A DNA stretch of 64,000 nucleotides from Pseudomonas poae. GTDB taxonomy: Bacteria; Pseudomonadota; Gammaproteobacteria; Pseudomonadales; Pseudomonadaceae. Shown piece by piece: positions 17,517 to 27,342 of this stretch. Within the stretch, counting starts at the first letter, position 1. The number at the start of each line of letters is the position of its first letter. The notes under the pieces were generated by a model. That model was not told where the DNA came from. It saw only the letters and a program-made list of their open reading frames with translations, and did not search any database. A program made the position numbers and the translations under genes. The stretch covers positions 5,866,001-5,930,000 of the forward strand of contig CP110972.1 in the NCBI GenBank assembly GCA_028869255.1. The letters are read 5' to 3'.

Positions 17517-18383
17517 TCATTGGGATGTAAGAGAGGGCGGGCGGCGCAGCAAGCCGTGCACCGGACCGAAGACCACGGACAGCAGGTACCCGCCGCCAGC
17601 CACCAGCACGATGGCCGGGCCGCTGGGCAGCGAGTAGTAGAACGACAGCAACAAACCCAACCACACCGACAGGCATCCCAGCACCGCCGATACCGCGATC
17701 AACACCGGCAGGCGCCGGCTCCAGAAACGTGAGGCAATGGCCGGCAACATCATCAAACCCACCACCATCAAGGCGCCGATGGCCTGGAAGCCGATCACCA
17801 GGTTCAGCACCACCAGGGTCAGGAACAAGCCATGGGCCAGTGGGCCGAGGCGGCTGACGGTTTGCAAAAACAGCGGGTCGAGGGTGTCCAGCAGCAGCGG
17901 TTTATAGATCACTGCCATGGCGAGCAGGCTGAAGCCGGACACCCAGAGCATGCCGGTCAACGTGGTTTCGTCGACGGCCAGGGCGGAGCCGAACAGCAGG
18001 TGCAGCAGGTCCAGGCGCTTGCCGGCGATACCCAGGATCAACACGCCGGCGGCGAGGGAGATGGGGTAGATGGCGGCGAGGCTGGCGTCTTCGCGCAGGC
18101 CGGTGCGGCGGGTGATCCAGGCGGACAAACCGGCCATGCCCAGGCCCGCGCCGAGGCCGCCGATGGTCAGCGCGGGCAGGCTGAGCCCGGCAAACCAGAA
18201 GCCCAGTGCCGCGCCGGGCAGGATGCCGTGGGCCACGGCGTCACCGATCAGGCTCATGCGCCGCAGGATCAGAAACACCCCCAGCGGCGCGGTGCTGCAA
18301 GCCAGTACCAGGCCGCCGATCAGGGCGCGGCGCATAAACACGAAGTCGATAAAGGGCATCCACAGGTGGGCGGCGAAGTGCAT
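17517..18383 (-). CDS. znuB: Zinc/metal ABC transporter permease (ZnuB-like)
   Basis: A 288-residue ABC-3 family permease with about eight to nine membrane helices. It contains the conserved RRMSLIGDAVAHGILPGAAL and QAIGALMVVGLMMLPAIASR stretches of ZnuB/MntB/TroC proteins. The start codon shares one base with the znuC stop (TGATG at 18381-18385). It forms the inner-membrane channel for the ZnuA/ZnuC partners encoded either side. Confidence 0.9.
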   Translation of the reverse strand: MHFAAHLWMPFIDFVFMRRALIGGLVLACSTAPLGVFLILRRMSLIGDAVAHGILPGAALGFWFAGLSLPALTIGGLGAGLGMAGLSAWITRRTGLREDASLAAIYPISLAAGVLILGIAGKRLDLLHLLFGSALAVDETTLTGMLWVSGFSLLAMAVIYKPLLLDTLDPLFLQTVSRLGPLAHGLFLTLVVLNLVIGFQAIGALMVVGLMMLPAIASRFWSRRLPVLIAVSAVLGCLSVWLGLLLSFYYSLPSGPAIVLVAGGGYLLSVVFGPVHGLLRRPPSLTSQ

Positions 18384-19051
18384 CAGGCCACCTGCATCTG
18401 GGGTTGCGGGCGGATCAGCTCTTGACTGGCGCCGAACACGCAGCCGGTGCTTTTGATCTGCACCACTTGCTGGGTGTGCTGGCGCACGGACGCCAGGTCA
18501 TGACAGACCACGATCAGCGTGCGGCCTTGATCGTGCCAGGTGTGGATATGTTTCCAGCACAGGGCCTGGCCTTCTTCGTCGAGGGCCGCGTGGGGCTCAT
18601 CGAGCAGCAACACCGGCGCCTCGGCCAGGCTCATGCGGGCGAGCAGGGCGCGCTGCAACTCGCCGCCGGACAAGGCCATCAAGGGGCGGTGTTGCAAGCC
18701 GCTCAGGCACCAGTCATCCAGTACCGTTTGCAGGCGTTGGCTGCGTTGCTCCGGGGTGAGCCTGGTGCCCCAGAAACCCGCGGCCACCAACGCTTGCAGG
18801 CTGATCGGGAACTGGCGATCCAGGTGTTGTTGCTGGGGCAGGAACGACAGGCCGCCACGTCGTGGAACATCCACGGTCACCTTGCCGGCCAAGGGTTTTT
18901 GCAGCCCGGCGATGACTTTGAGCAGGCTGCTTTTGCCGGTGCCGTTGGCGCCGATGATGCCGGTGAGGCTGCCTTTCTTCAGGGTGAAATCGACCGCAGG
19001 GGTCAGCGGTTGGCCGGGGGCGCCCCAGCGCAAAGCGGTGCAGGTGATCAT
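18383..19051 (-). CDS. znuC: Zinc/metal ABC transporter ATP-binding protein (ZnuC-like)
   Basis: A 222-residue ABC ATPase: Walker A GANGTGKSS (near 34-42), Q-loop FLPQQQHLD, signature LSGGELQRALLARM, Walker B VLLLDEPHAALD, switch His in VVCHDLA. It energises the neighbouring ZnuB permease. The start overlaps the folE2 stop (ATGA at 19048-19051). The canonical znuA/zur-znuC-znuB locus of pseudomonads normally includes zur; its absence suggests this is a second, accessory zinc importer. Confidence 0.9.
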   Translation of the reverse strand: MITCTALRWGAPGQPLTPAVDFTLKKGSLTGIIGANGTGKSSLLKVIAGLQKPLAGKVTVDVPRRGGLSFLPQQQHLDRQFPISLQALVAAGFWGTRLTPEQRSQRLQTVLDDWCLSGLQHRPLMALSGGELQRALLARMSLAEAPVLLLDEPHAALDEEGQALCWKHIHTWHDQGRTLIVVCHDLASVRQHTQQVVQIKSTGCVFGASQELIRPQPQMQVA

Positions 19052-19944
19052 GCAGGGTGTCTCGTCCAGCGGCTTTCAGCCACGGCATCGTGCGCGTGCA
19101 GGCTTTCGGCGTGGATCACTTTAAGGTGGAAGGCTTTGACGGCATCCGAGCGTTTCAAGGCGAGGTTCAGGCGGCGGGCGGCGTCTTCGCAGAACATCAG
19201 GTTCTGCCCGTTTGCCAGGGCGAAGGCTTGTTCGTCCGCACGTTTCACGGCGGTTTGTACGGCGGTGCCGAGGGCGGTTTCGACTTCATTGATCAGGTCG
19301 GTGATGGGCAGGCTGGGTTGGTCGCCGTCCAATGTGATCAGCAGTTGCGCGCTGCTGCGCTGACTGTGGGGCGTAGCGACAATGCCATTGGCGCTGCCGA
19401 GCCAGGTCAATACGTCTTTGTGCTGCAGCGGGGTGTTGCCGAAGTCTTCAAGAAATTGCTGCTGAATCAATTGCCTGGCGAGGGCAGCGGAGCAAGGGCA
19501 AGTCGAGGAATAAGTAACGTCAATTTTTAGTTCCACGTGGAACATCTGGTGTTCAAGACGAGCCTCGATGCTCACCGGGTAGCCCTTCCAGCCGGCCAAG
19601 GGGCTGACCAGGGCGGGGCGTTTCAGCAGCAAGTCGGTGTGGATTCGCAGGTAGGCGTTATTAGATAAACCTTCATGACTCTCGAGAAAACGCTGCAGTA
19701 CATTACGCAGAAGTGCAGGCGTAAGGGGCTGCTGGTCGAGCATCTCCAGCGCCAGGTACAGGCGTGACATATGAATGCCACGGGCGGCGCCGTCGTCCAG
19801 GCTCACGCCCGCATCGGCGGTTGCGGTCAGGCGCTGGCCGTCGATAAGGATCGGCAAGGCGATGCCGCACATACCCACCCAGTCGAGCGGCAAGGCTTGG
19901 CGTGAAGCCTGCGCGGCGATATCCGGCAGAGTCAGCGCATTCAT
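19048..19944 (-). CDS. folE2: GTP cyclohydrolase FolE2 (type IB)
   Basis: Makes 7,8-dihydroneopterin triphosphate from GTP, first step of folate synthesis, and works with metals other than zinc. The 298-residue product contains the family's catalytic Cys in YSSTCPCSAALAR, plus ATPHSQRSSAQL and FCEDAARRLN near the C-terminus. First gene of the seven-gene operon. The start at 19944 (MNALTLPDIA) matches homologues from memory; an ATG at 19956 is possible. A perfect Zur half-palindrome pair lies 33 bases upstream, so expression under zinc starvation is strongly implied. Confidence 0.9.
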   Translation of the reverse strand: MNALTLPDIAAQASRQALPLDWVGMCGIALPILIDGQRLTATADAGVSLDDGAARGIHMSRLYLALEMLDQQPLTPALLRNVLQRFLESHEGLSNNAYLRIHTDLLLKRPALVSPLAGWKGYPVSIEARLEHQMFHVELKIDVTYSSTCPCSAALARQLIQQQFLEDFGNTPLQHKDVLTWLGSANGIVATPHSQRSSAQLLITLDGDQPSLPITDLINEVETALGTAVQTAVKRADEQAFALANGQNLMFCEDAARRLNLALKRSDAVKAFHLKVIHAESLHAHDAVAESRWTRHPA

Positions 19945-19976
19945 AAGCAGGTCCATCGTTGGAAATAAAAAGACAT

Positions 19977-19989
19977 GTTATATTATAAC
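19977..19989. promoter_or_regulatory. Zur box shared by folE2 operon and amiC
   Basis: GTTATA-T-TATAAC is a perfect 13-base palindrome matching the core of the bacterial Zur operator (GTTATAnTATAAC). It lies 33 bases upstream of folE2 (minus strand) and 83 bases upstream of amiC (plus strand), so one repressor dimer could control both directions. Confidence 0.88.
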
Positions 19990-20071
19990 CATTGAGTCGA
20001 CGATGATTTTTCTGCTCCAGCCTTTTTTCAGTCATGTCGAGTAGGGACGCTCCTTTTTAGCGGTATTTTTC

Positions 20072-21274
20072 ATGCACAGACGTCAGCTCCTTAACCTGCT
20101 TCTGGCCAGCCCCTTGTTCACTTTGCCCTTCACCGCGTCGGCCACGCAGATTCGCAATGCGCGCTTGTGGCGCTCGGACGACAAGCTGCGGCTGGTGTTC
20201 GACCTCAGCGGCCCGGTGCAATACAAAACCTTTACCCTGAGCGCGCCCGAACGGCTGATCATCGACCTGAGTGGTGCTGGGCTCAGCGGCGATTTTTCGC
20301 AATTGATGCTCAAGGGCAGTGGGATTACCGCGATTCGTTCCGGGCATTTCGGCAAGGGCGATACGCGGATCGTGCTGGACCTGGCCGCGCCGATGCAGCT
20401 CAACAGCTTTCTATTGCCGCCCCAGGATGGCCAAGGCCATCGGCTGGTGCTCGATCTCAGCAGCGCCACGCAGGCGCCTCGTCAAATCGCCGCTGAGCCC
20501 ACGCGGCCGGTGGACAAAGCCCATCCCAAGCGCGACATCATCGTGGTGGTCGACCCTGGCCATGGCGGCAAGGACCCCGGCGCCGTTGGCTCCAAGGGCC
20601 AGCGCGAAAAAGATGTGGTGCTGTCCATCGCGCAACTGCTGGCCAAACGTTTGAAGCGCGAGAAGGGCTTTGATGTGAAGCTGGTGCGCAACGACGACTT
20701 CTTCGTGCCGCTGCGCAAGCGCGTGGAAATCGCCCACAAGCACAACGCTGACATGTTTATCTCGGTGCACGCAGATGCGGCGCCACGCATCACCGCGTCG
20801 GGGGCTTCGGTGTATGCCTTGTCCGAAGGCGGCGCCACGTCCGCCACTGCGCGCTTTATGGCGCAACGCGAAAACGGCGCCGATCTGCTGGGCGCCACCA
20901 GCCTGCTGAACCTCAAGGACAAGGACCCGATGCTGGCCGGGGTGATTCTGGATATGTCGATGAACGCCACCATCGCCTCCAGCCTGCAACTGGGCAGCTC
21001 GATCCTGGGCAGCCTGGAAGGCATCACCTCGTTGCATCAGAAACGCGTGGAACAGGCCGGGTTTGCGGTGCTCAAGTCACCGGACGTGCCGTCGATCCTG
21101 GTGGAAACCGGGTTTATCTCGAATGCGCGGGACAGTGCGCGGCTGGTCACGGCGCGTCATCAACAGGCGGTGGCCGATGGCTTGTTCGAGGGGCTGAAAA
21201 AATACTTCCAGAAGAACCCGCCAATGAACAGCTACATGGCCTGGGTGCAGGAGCAGAAAGACGCCCAGGCCTAA
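20072..21274 (+). CDS. amiC: N-acetylmuramoyl-L-alanine amidase (AmiC/AmiA type, Zur island)
   Basis: Periplasmic zinc amidase that cuts septal peptidoglycan stem peptides, 400 residues. N-terminal signal (MHRRQLLNLLLASPLFTL, Arg-Arg start possibly Tat), AMIN domain (~27-130, IRNARLWRSDDKLRLVFDLS), Amidase_3 domain (~152-385). The zinc ligands are in DPGHGGKDPGA, QREKDVV, ISVHADA and the catalytic Glu in ETGFIS. A zinc enzyme induced by zinc loss probably compensates for metal-starved amidases. Divergent from folE2 over a Zur box; its stop overlaps the convergent PA5537-like gene by four bases. Confidence 0.9.
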   Translation: MHRRQLLNLLLASPLFTLPFTASATQIRNARLWRSDDKLRLVFDLSGPVQYKTFTLSAPERLIIDLSGAGLSGDFSQLMLKGSGITAIRSGHFGKGDTRIVLDLAAPMQLNSFLLPPQDGQGHRLVLDLSSATQAPRQIAAEPTRPVDKAHPKRDIIVVVDPGHGGKDPGAVGSKGQREKDVVLSIAQLLAKRLKREKGFDVKLVRNDDFFVPLRKRVEIAHKHNADMFISVHADAAPRITASGASVYALSEGGATSATARFMAQRENGADLLGATSLLNLKDKDPMLAGVILDMSMNATIASSLQLGSSILGSLEGITSLHQKRVEQAGFAVLKSPDVPSILVETGFISNARDSARLVTARHQQAVADGLFEGLKKYFQKNPPMNSYMAWVQEQKDAQA

Positions 21275-21639
21275 CAGCCGGTTATCCGGCTGCAGGTGAA
21301 CTTGGCGCTGGCGCCACCCGAACTGGAGAACCGGTTAAGGGTGGTCCAGCCCACACGCCGTGTGTAGCCGACCCACGCCTCGCCATCCGACGCCAACCCG
21401 GTAAAGAACGTCAGCTGCCCGTAGCGGCTGTTGGTCTGTGCCCAATAGCGTTTGCCGATCACCTCGTAGCCGCGCAAATACGTGGTGCTACCGGCCGTCG
21501 CCACGCTGTACGCATTGCCCAGCGGGTCCACACAGGCCAGCAGGTTGGCGCTGCGCGTGCAGTTGGTCAACAGGCTCGGGGCCTGGGCGCAGGCCGGTCC
21601 TGCTGCTGCGAATAACAGGGCGCACACCAGGTATTTCAT
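21271..21639 (-). CDS. Small secreted protein of the Zur island (PA5537-like position)
   Basis: A 122-residue protein with signal peptide (MKYLVCALLFAAAGPACAQA). The mature domain has four Cys (NCTRS, LACVD, FTCSR, GC) and aromatic-rich segments YLRGYEVIGKRYWAQTNSRY and EAWVGYTRRVGWTT. No family recognised. Its place between amiC and dksA2 equals that of a hypothetical gene in the P. aeruginosa Zur cluster. The start at 21639 is chosen for the signal peptide; the longer frame adds an implausible leader. A Zur box 81 bases upstream implies zinc control. Confidence 0.75.
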   Translation of the reverse strand: MKYLVCALLFAAAGPACAQAPSLLTNCTRSANLLACVDPLGNAYSVATAGSTTYLRGYEVIGKRYWAQTNSRYGQLTFFTGLASDGEAWVGYTRRVGWTTLNRFSSSGGASAKFTCSRITGC

Positions 21640-21719
21640 AGGGTTTCTCAGGGCTTTGGGGTGTTCAAGCATTGCGCCCTTCGTCGTGACGAGCAAGGGG
21701 GGATTGGCTTATTTGTATT

Positions 21720-21732
21720 GTTATACTATAAC
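21720..21732. promoter_or_regulatory. Zur box upstream of dksA2 and the divergent secreted protein
   Basis: GTTATA-C-TATAAC, perfect 13-base palindrome; with flanking T and A it is TGTTATACTATAACA, 15 bases. It lies 35 bases before the dksA2 ATG and 81 bases before the minus-strand gene, the same layout as the box at 19977. Confidence 0.88.
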
Positions 21733-21766
21733 ATTAAGCAACAGCCTGACCCGTGAACCGCTCCCC

Positions 21767-22171
21767 ATGACTGAACAAGACCTCCTGGCACAGCCGCCCG
21801 CCGACTACATGAATGACGCCCAGCAAGGCTTCTTCCGTGCGCTGTTGCTGGCCCAGCGCAATGCGCTGCAAGCGCGTATCGACGCCGAGTTCCAGCTGCT
21901 GCGCGAGCAGGAAACCAACAGCGACCCCGCCGATGTGGGCAGCGCCGAAGAGCAGCGCCAATGGCAACTGCGCCTGTTGGAGCGGGAAAAAAAGCTCTTG
22001 GACAAGATCGACGACGCGCTGGAGCTGCTGGCCCGTGGCGAGTACGGCTGGTGCCGCGAAACCGGCGAACCGATCGGCCTGCAACGCCTGCTGCTGCGCC
22101 CCACCGCCACCCTGTGTATCGAAGCCAAAGAACGTGAAGAGCTGCGCGAACGCCATAAACGGGCGATTTGA
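21767..22171 (+). CDS. dksA2: DksA2, zinc-independent DksA paralogue
   Basis: RNA polymerase secondary-channel factor acting with ppGpp, 134 residues. Coiled-coil tip residues DPADVGSAEEQ (53-63) include the functional Asp/Ala tip. The four-Cys zinc finger of DksA is reduced to Cys96-x-x-Thr99 and Cys117-x-x-Ala120, the known signature of Pseudomonas DksA2, which folds without zinc. The start at 21767 lies just downstream of a Zur box. A 27-base gap leads to the CobW gene, so one operon. It replaces DksA when zinc is scarce (family knowledge). Confidence 0.93.
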   Translation: MTEQDLLAQPPADYMNDAQQGFFRALLLAQRNALQARIDAEFQLLREQETNSDPADVGSAEEQRQWQLRLLEREKKLLDKIDDALELLARGEYGWCRETGEPIGLQRLLLRPTATLCIEAKEREELRERHKRAI

Positions 22172-22198
22172 CCGGCCAACCCTGATGAGGAATACCTG

Positions 22199-23403
<1,205 letters not shown>

Positions 23404-23404
<1 letters not shown>

Positions 23405-24048
23405 TGCTGGCCCCCGTCATCCCTTTGCGCCCGGTGATTCGCCAGACACACGGTGAAACCCCGCTGGCGCTCTCCGACATCCTCGAAGACGGCGTGAACC
23501 TGGCGCTGTGGCAGCGCCAGTTGCCTTTGCACATTGCTGAATTCGGCGCGTTGCTGGTGGCGCTCAATGAGCCGTTGGCCGAATCCCTGGTGATCGAGCT
23601 GAACCGCGAAGATGCCGAGCCAAACTTGCAGGGTTTTGCGGCCAGTTGTCGCGATCTTGAAGGCTATGAAGGGTTTGTCGCCGACGTAGCGTGGCTGGTC
23701 AGCGCTTTCGCTTGCCTGCTCGGCGCCAAGTGTATCGGGGTGCGTTTGCGGCTGCTGGATAAGGCCATGTGCCCGCGCTTTCACGTGGACCACGTGCCGG
23801 TGCGGCTGATCACCACCTACGCCGGGATTGGCAGCCAGTGGTTGCGCGAAGGCGTGATGGACCGCCGCAAGCTCAGCCAGCCGGACGCTGAACCCCGCGA
23901 GCGCATCGAGCAAATCCATTGCGGCGAAGTGGCCTTGCTCAAAGGCACAAAATGGCACGGCAATGAAAGCTATGGCCTGATCCATCGCTCGCCGGCCCTG
24001 CAAGCGGATGAACGCCGCTTGATCCTGACGCTGGATTGGTTGGCATAA
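23404..24048 (+). CDS. DUF1826 family protein
   Basis: A 214-residue protein of unknown function, coupled to the CobW gene by a TGATG overlap. Potential metal ligands are visible: CPRFHVDHVPVRL (Cys-x3-His-x2-His), KWHGNES and LIHRSP. This pattern resembles a 2-His-acid oxygenase-like or cupin-like pocket, but that is only a guess. DUF1826 proteins occur beside Zur-regulated CobW genes in proteobacteria. Zinc-linked role inferred from context. Confidence 0.83.
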
Positions 24049-24083
24049 CCGGGTAGGATCAAGCTCTCTACACGGCCCGAACG

Positions 24084-25054
24084 ATGCCCTCGATGCTGCA
24101 GAACATTCCCACCCACGTGATTGCCGGGCCCTGGGCGCCGGCAAGACCAGCCTGATCAAGCACCTGCTCGCCCAACGCCCGGCCAACGAGCGCTGGGCGG
24201 TGTTGATCAACGAGTTCGGGCAGATCGGCCTGGACGCCGCACTGCTGACCCAGGATGACGACGGCATTGCCCTGGGTGAAGTTGCCGGCGGCTGCCTGTG
24301 TTGTGTGAATGGTGCGCCGTTCCAGGTAGGGCTTGGCCGCCTGCTGCGTAAGGCCAAGCCTGATCGGCTGTTTATTGAGCCTTCGGGTCTGGGGCACCCG
24401 GCGCAGTTACTCAAGCAACTGCGTGAAACGCCCTGGCAGAACGTGCTGGCGGTTCAGCCGTGCGTGCTGGTGCTGGATGCCCAGGCGCTGGCGGCGGGCA
24501 AACCCTTGCCTGAGGCGCAGCGCGAAACCTTGGCCAGTGCCGGGCTGCTGCTGTTGAACAAGGATGAATCGCTGGATGCCGCGCAGCGCCAGGCCATCGA
24601 ACGGCAATTACCGGATTGCCCGGTGTACTGGACCCGCCAGGCGCAATTGCCGCTCGACCGGTTGCCAGGCCTGAGCGCGCAGGGCCGTGCGGCTGTGGAT
24701 AACTTCGACGTGCCCAAAGGCTTGGCGCAGATGCCGGCCATCTGGAGTGACCCTGCGCTGCCCATTTGCCTCAGCCAGGCTCAAGAGGGTGGTTGGAGCA
24801 TCGGGTGGCGCTGGCACCCGAGCCAGCAATTCGATACCCGGCGCCTGCATCACTGGCTGGCAAGCCTTGAATGGCGCCGCGCCAAGCTGGTTATCCACAG
24901 TGCCGAGGGCTGGGTGTCCGCCAACGTTGTGGATAACAGCCCACTGGCCTGGCAACCCAGCGAATGGCGTCGCGATTCGCGTATTGAATTGATCTTCAGT
25001 GCACCACAGGACGTGGCTGCATTGCAGGCCGCGCTGGCTGCCTGCCGTCAGTGA
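24084..25054 (+). CDS. Second CobW-family GTPase, frameshifted in this sequence
   Basis: About 323 residues after repair. From 24084 the frame gives MPSMLQNIPTHVIAG and then shifts; from about 24132 the other frame continues LGAGKTSLIKHLLAQRP to the stop at 25054. One missing C in GGGCCCTGGG (CCC 24129-24131) restores Walker A GPLGAGKTS. Other motifs: INEFGQIGLD, the metal site GGCLCC, FIEPSGLGHP and LLNKDE (NKxD). The product is a shorter COG0523 protein than the one at 22199, 36 bases after DUF1826, so it is probably the fourth gene of the dksA2 operon. It overlaps the convergent DUF3301 gene by seven bases. Confidence 0.85.
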
Positions 25055-25443
25055 CGGTTCTTGGTGGCGTGGTCCTGACGCCACTGGCTCAGTTCGATCA
25101 CCTCGGCGCTGGGCAGCGGCGTCTTGATCTCGAACGGGTAGGGCGCCAGTTCGATCTGCGCGCTATGGGCACCAAATTGGGTGATGGTCCCCGGATGACG
25201 GGTTTCGCCGGTTACCGTGAACTCGAAATTGTAGATCCGCGCCAGACGCCGCCGACCGTTGGCATCTTTCACAAAACCGATGCGCTTCAATGCCACCGCG
25301 CCATCGAGCAATTCGATATCGAGCTTGGCGCAATGCTGCTTGACCCGCTCCAGCGCCCGTTCGCGCAGGCCGTGGTTGTGCCACACCCAGGCGGCACCGG
25401 TCGCCAGCAGCATCAACACGAAGATGTTTCCCAGGGTCAGCAT
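25048..25443 (-). CDS. DUF3301 family membrane-anchored protein
   Basis: A 131-residue protein with one N-terminal hydrophobic helix (MLTLGNIFVLMLLATGAAWV) and a soluble domain with CAKLDIELLDGAVALKRIGF and RIYNFEFTVTGETRHPG, characteristic of DUF3301. Function unknown. The reading frame is open further upstream, but the ATG at 25443 puts the membrane helix at the N-terminus as in the family. It converges on the CobW gene with a seven-base overlap of the stop regions. Confidence 0.83.
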   Translation of the reverse strand: MLTLGNIFVLMLLATGAAWVWHNHGLRERALERVKQHCAKLDIELLDGAVALKRIGFVKDANGRRRLARIYNFEFTVTGETRHPGTITQFGAHSAQIELAPYPFEIKTPLPSAEVIELSQWRQDHATKNRH

Positions 25444-25560
25444 GCGATGAACTCCAACAAAGTGAGAGCAGCTTAACTGTGTCGCTGGTCTGTCGTACAG
25501 GCTGCGTTTAGTCGCATACTGCGCGGCCAGAATTTCAACGGCTTTACGGAAATCTCCCGC

Positions 25561-26432
25561 ATGAAACGCACACCTCATCTGCTTGCGATCCAGTCTCATG
25601 TGGTCTTTGGCCACGCCGGAAACAGCGCCGCCGTGTTCCCCATGCAGCGGGTCGGGGTAAACGTCTGGCCGCTGAACACCGTGCAGTTCTCCAACCACAC
25701 TCAGTATGGCCAGTGGGCGGGTGAAGTGTTGGCGCCGCAGCAAATTCCGGCACTGGTGGAAGGCATTGCCGCGATTGGCGAGCTGGGCAACTGCGATGCG
25801 GTGCTGTCCGGCTACCTCGGCAGTGCCGACCAGGGCGGGCGATCCTGACCGGTGTGGCGCGGATCAAGGCCACCAACCCCAAGGCCCTGTACTTGTGCGA
25901 CCCGGTGATGGGCCATCCGGAAAAGGGCTGCATCGTGCCCCAGGAAGTCAGCGACTTTCTGCTGGACGAGGCGGCCGCGATGGCGGATTTCCTGTGCCCC
26001 AACCAGCTGGAGCTGGACAGCTTTGCCGGGCGCAAGCCGCAATCGTTGTTCGATTGCCTGGCGATGGCCAAGGCCCTGCTGGCCCGTGGGCCGAAAGCGG
26101 TGTTGGTCAAGCATCTGGATTACCCGGGCAAGCTGCCGGACGGTTTCGAGATGCTGTTGGTAACCGCAGAAGCCAGCTGGCACTTGCGTCGGCCGCTGTT
26201 GGCCTTCCCGCGTCAGCCGGTGGGCGTGGGCGATCTGACTTCAGGGCTGTTCCTGGCGCGGGTGCTGTTGGGCGACAGCCTGTTGGCGGCTTTTGAGTTC
26301 ACAGCGGCGGCGGTGCATGAAGTGCTGCTGGAAACCCAGGCTTGCGCCAGTTACGAGCTGGAGCTGGTGCGGGCGCAGGACCGGATTGCTCATCCTCGCG
26401 TACGCTTTGAGGCCACGCCGATCGGTCTGTGA
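25561..26432 (+). CDS. pdxY: Pyridoxal kinase PdxY, frameshifted in this sequence
   Basis: Phosphorylates pyridoxal to PLP in the vitamin B6 salvage route; 290 residues after repair. The first part (25561-~25835) has [20 protein letters not shown] and [10 protein letters not shown]; the second frame continues with [25 protein letters not shown] and [13 protein letters not shown] (the kinase GxGD motif). Losing one G in the run after CCAG (25833-25835) explains the break. PdxY starts with ATG at 25561. Followed by a REPIN, then the convergent thioesterase. The start region shows no unusual control element. Confidence 0.88.
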
Positions 26433-26450
26433 CGGCGCAGCTCAAAAAGG

Positions 26451-26535
26451 TGGGAGCGGGCTTGCTCGCGAATGCGCTGGATCAGTCAAAGATGTATGAC
26501 TGACACACCGTATTCGCGAGCAAGCCCGCTCCCAC
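26451..26535. repeat. REPIN between convergent pdxY and thioesterase genes
   Basis: Arms GTGGGAGCGGGCTTGCTCGCG and reverse complement with a ~40-base centre. Same subtype as the copy at 4694 (GCTTGCTCGCG). It lies 20 bases after the pdxY stop and 37 bases after that of the minus-strand thioesterase. Confidence 0.87.
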
Positions 26536-26571
26536 AGTTGATTCGGTTTATGTCCCGGGATTTTCGGCGTT

Positions 26572-27048
26572 TCAGCCTTTGATTTCCTGGTAGCGCTTCT
26601 CCAGCTCCTGGCGAATCTGCCGACGCTGCTGGGCCTGCACGAACCGGCGCTTGTCTTCACTGTTGTGCGGTTGCAGCGGTGGCACGGTGGCCGGTTTGCG
26701 CTGGTCGTCCACAGCCACCATGGTGAAGAAGCAGCTGTTGGTGTGGCGCACCGAGCGCTCGCGGATGTTTTCAGTCACCACCTTGATGCCGACTTCCATC
26801 GAGGTGTTGCCGGTGTAGTTGACCGATGCGAGGAAGGTCACCAGCTCACCGACATGGATCGGCTCGCGAAAAATCACCTGGTCTACCGACAACGTCACCA
26901 CATAGCGGCCGGCATAACGGCTCGCGCAGGCGTAGGCCACTTCGTCGAGGTACTTGAGCAGGGTGCCGCCGTGGACATTGCCTGAGAAGTTGGCCATGTC
27001 AGGGGTCATCAATACCGTCATCGACAGCTGGGCGTTTCCGGGTTCCAT
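26572..27048 (-). CDS. Acyl-CoA thioesterase, hotdog fold (YciA/BACH-like)
   Basis: Hydrolyses acyl-CoA thioesters in the cytoplasm. 158 residues; single hotdog domain with MANFSGNVHGGTLLKYLDEV (catalytic region ~18-37), VDQVIFREPIHVGELV and VGIKVVTENIRE. The Arg/Gln/Glu-rich C-terminal tail (QQRRQIRQELEKRYQEIKG) is helical. Monocistronic by layout. Substrate chain length not predictable from sequence. Confidence 0.88.
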   Translation of the reverse strand: MEPGNAQLSMTVLMTPDMANFSGNVHGGTLLKYLDEVAYACASRYAGRYVVTLSVDQVIFREPIHVGELVTFLASVNYTGNTSMEVGIKVVTENIRERSVRHTNSCFFTMVAVDDQRKPATVPPLQPHNSEDKRRFVQAQQRRQIRQELEKRYQEIKG

Positions 27049-27260
27049 AGCACACTCACGGGTTTGTAGGCATTGGTTGGGTAGGCACCTCTGCGGGTGC
27101 TGGAATCTTTTGCAGCGCCATCCCTAACGGGACGCCGGTGGTCGGCTTGCCGTCACGCCTGCACCGATCTGTTTCCATATATTGCACCGGCTTTCTGCCG
27201 GAAGTCGCGGTGTTAACCTTCAAAAGCCCATCTCAGGGCATTTCTTACGATCAAGGCAGA

Positions 27261-27314
27261 CTTTTCCTTCCGCACTTTGCGACCGAACAAAGGCGCGTGC
27301 GGAAGTGGGAAAAG
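27261..27314 (+). other. Long hairpin in the leader of the antiporter gene
   Basis: CTTTTCC + TTCCGCAC (27261-27275) pairs with GTGCGGAA + GGAAAAG (27297-27304 and 27308-27314), interrupted only by a three-base bulge (GTG, 27305-27307). That gives 15 pairs around a 21-base loop, in which TTTG/CAAA can pair too. It ends 28 bases before the start codon at 27343, just ahead of the CAAGGAG ribosome binding site. No T-run follows, so it is not a simple terminator. It is a candidate cis-regulatory RNA; class unknown. Confidence 0.5.
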
Positions 27315-27342
27315 CGCCAGTACCCTCAAGGAGCCCCTCGCC

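Noticed and set aside
25444-25743. Extended N-terminus of the DUF3301 gene (231-residue frame)
   Set aside because: It would overlap the pdxY start antisense and place the membrane helix in the middle; the ATG at 25443 fits the family.
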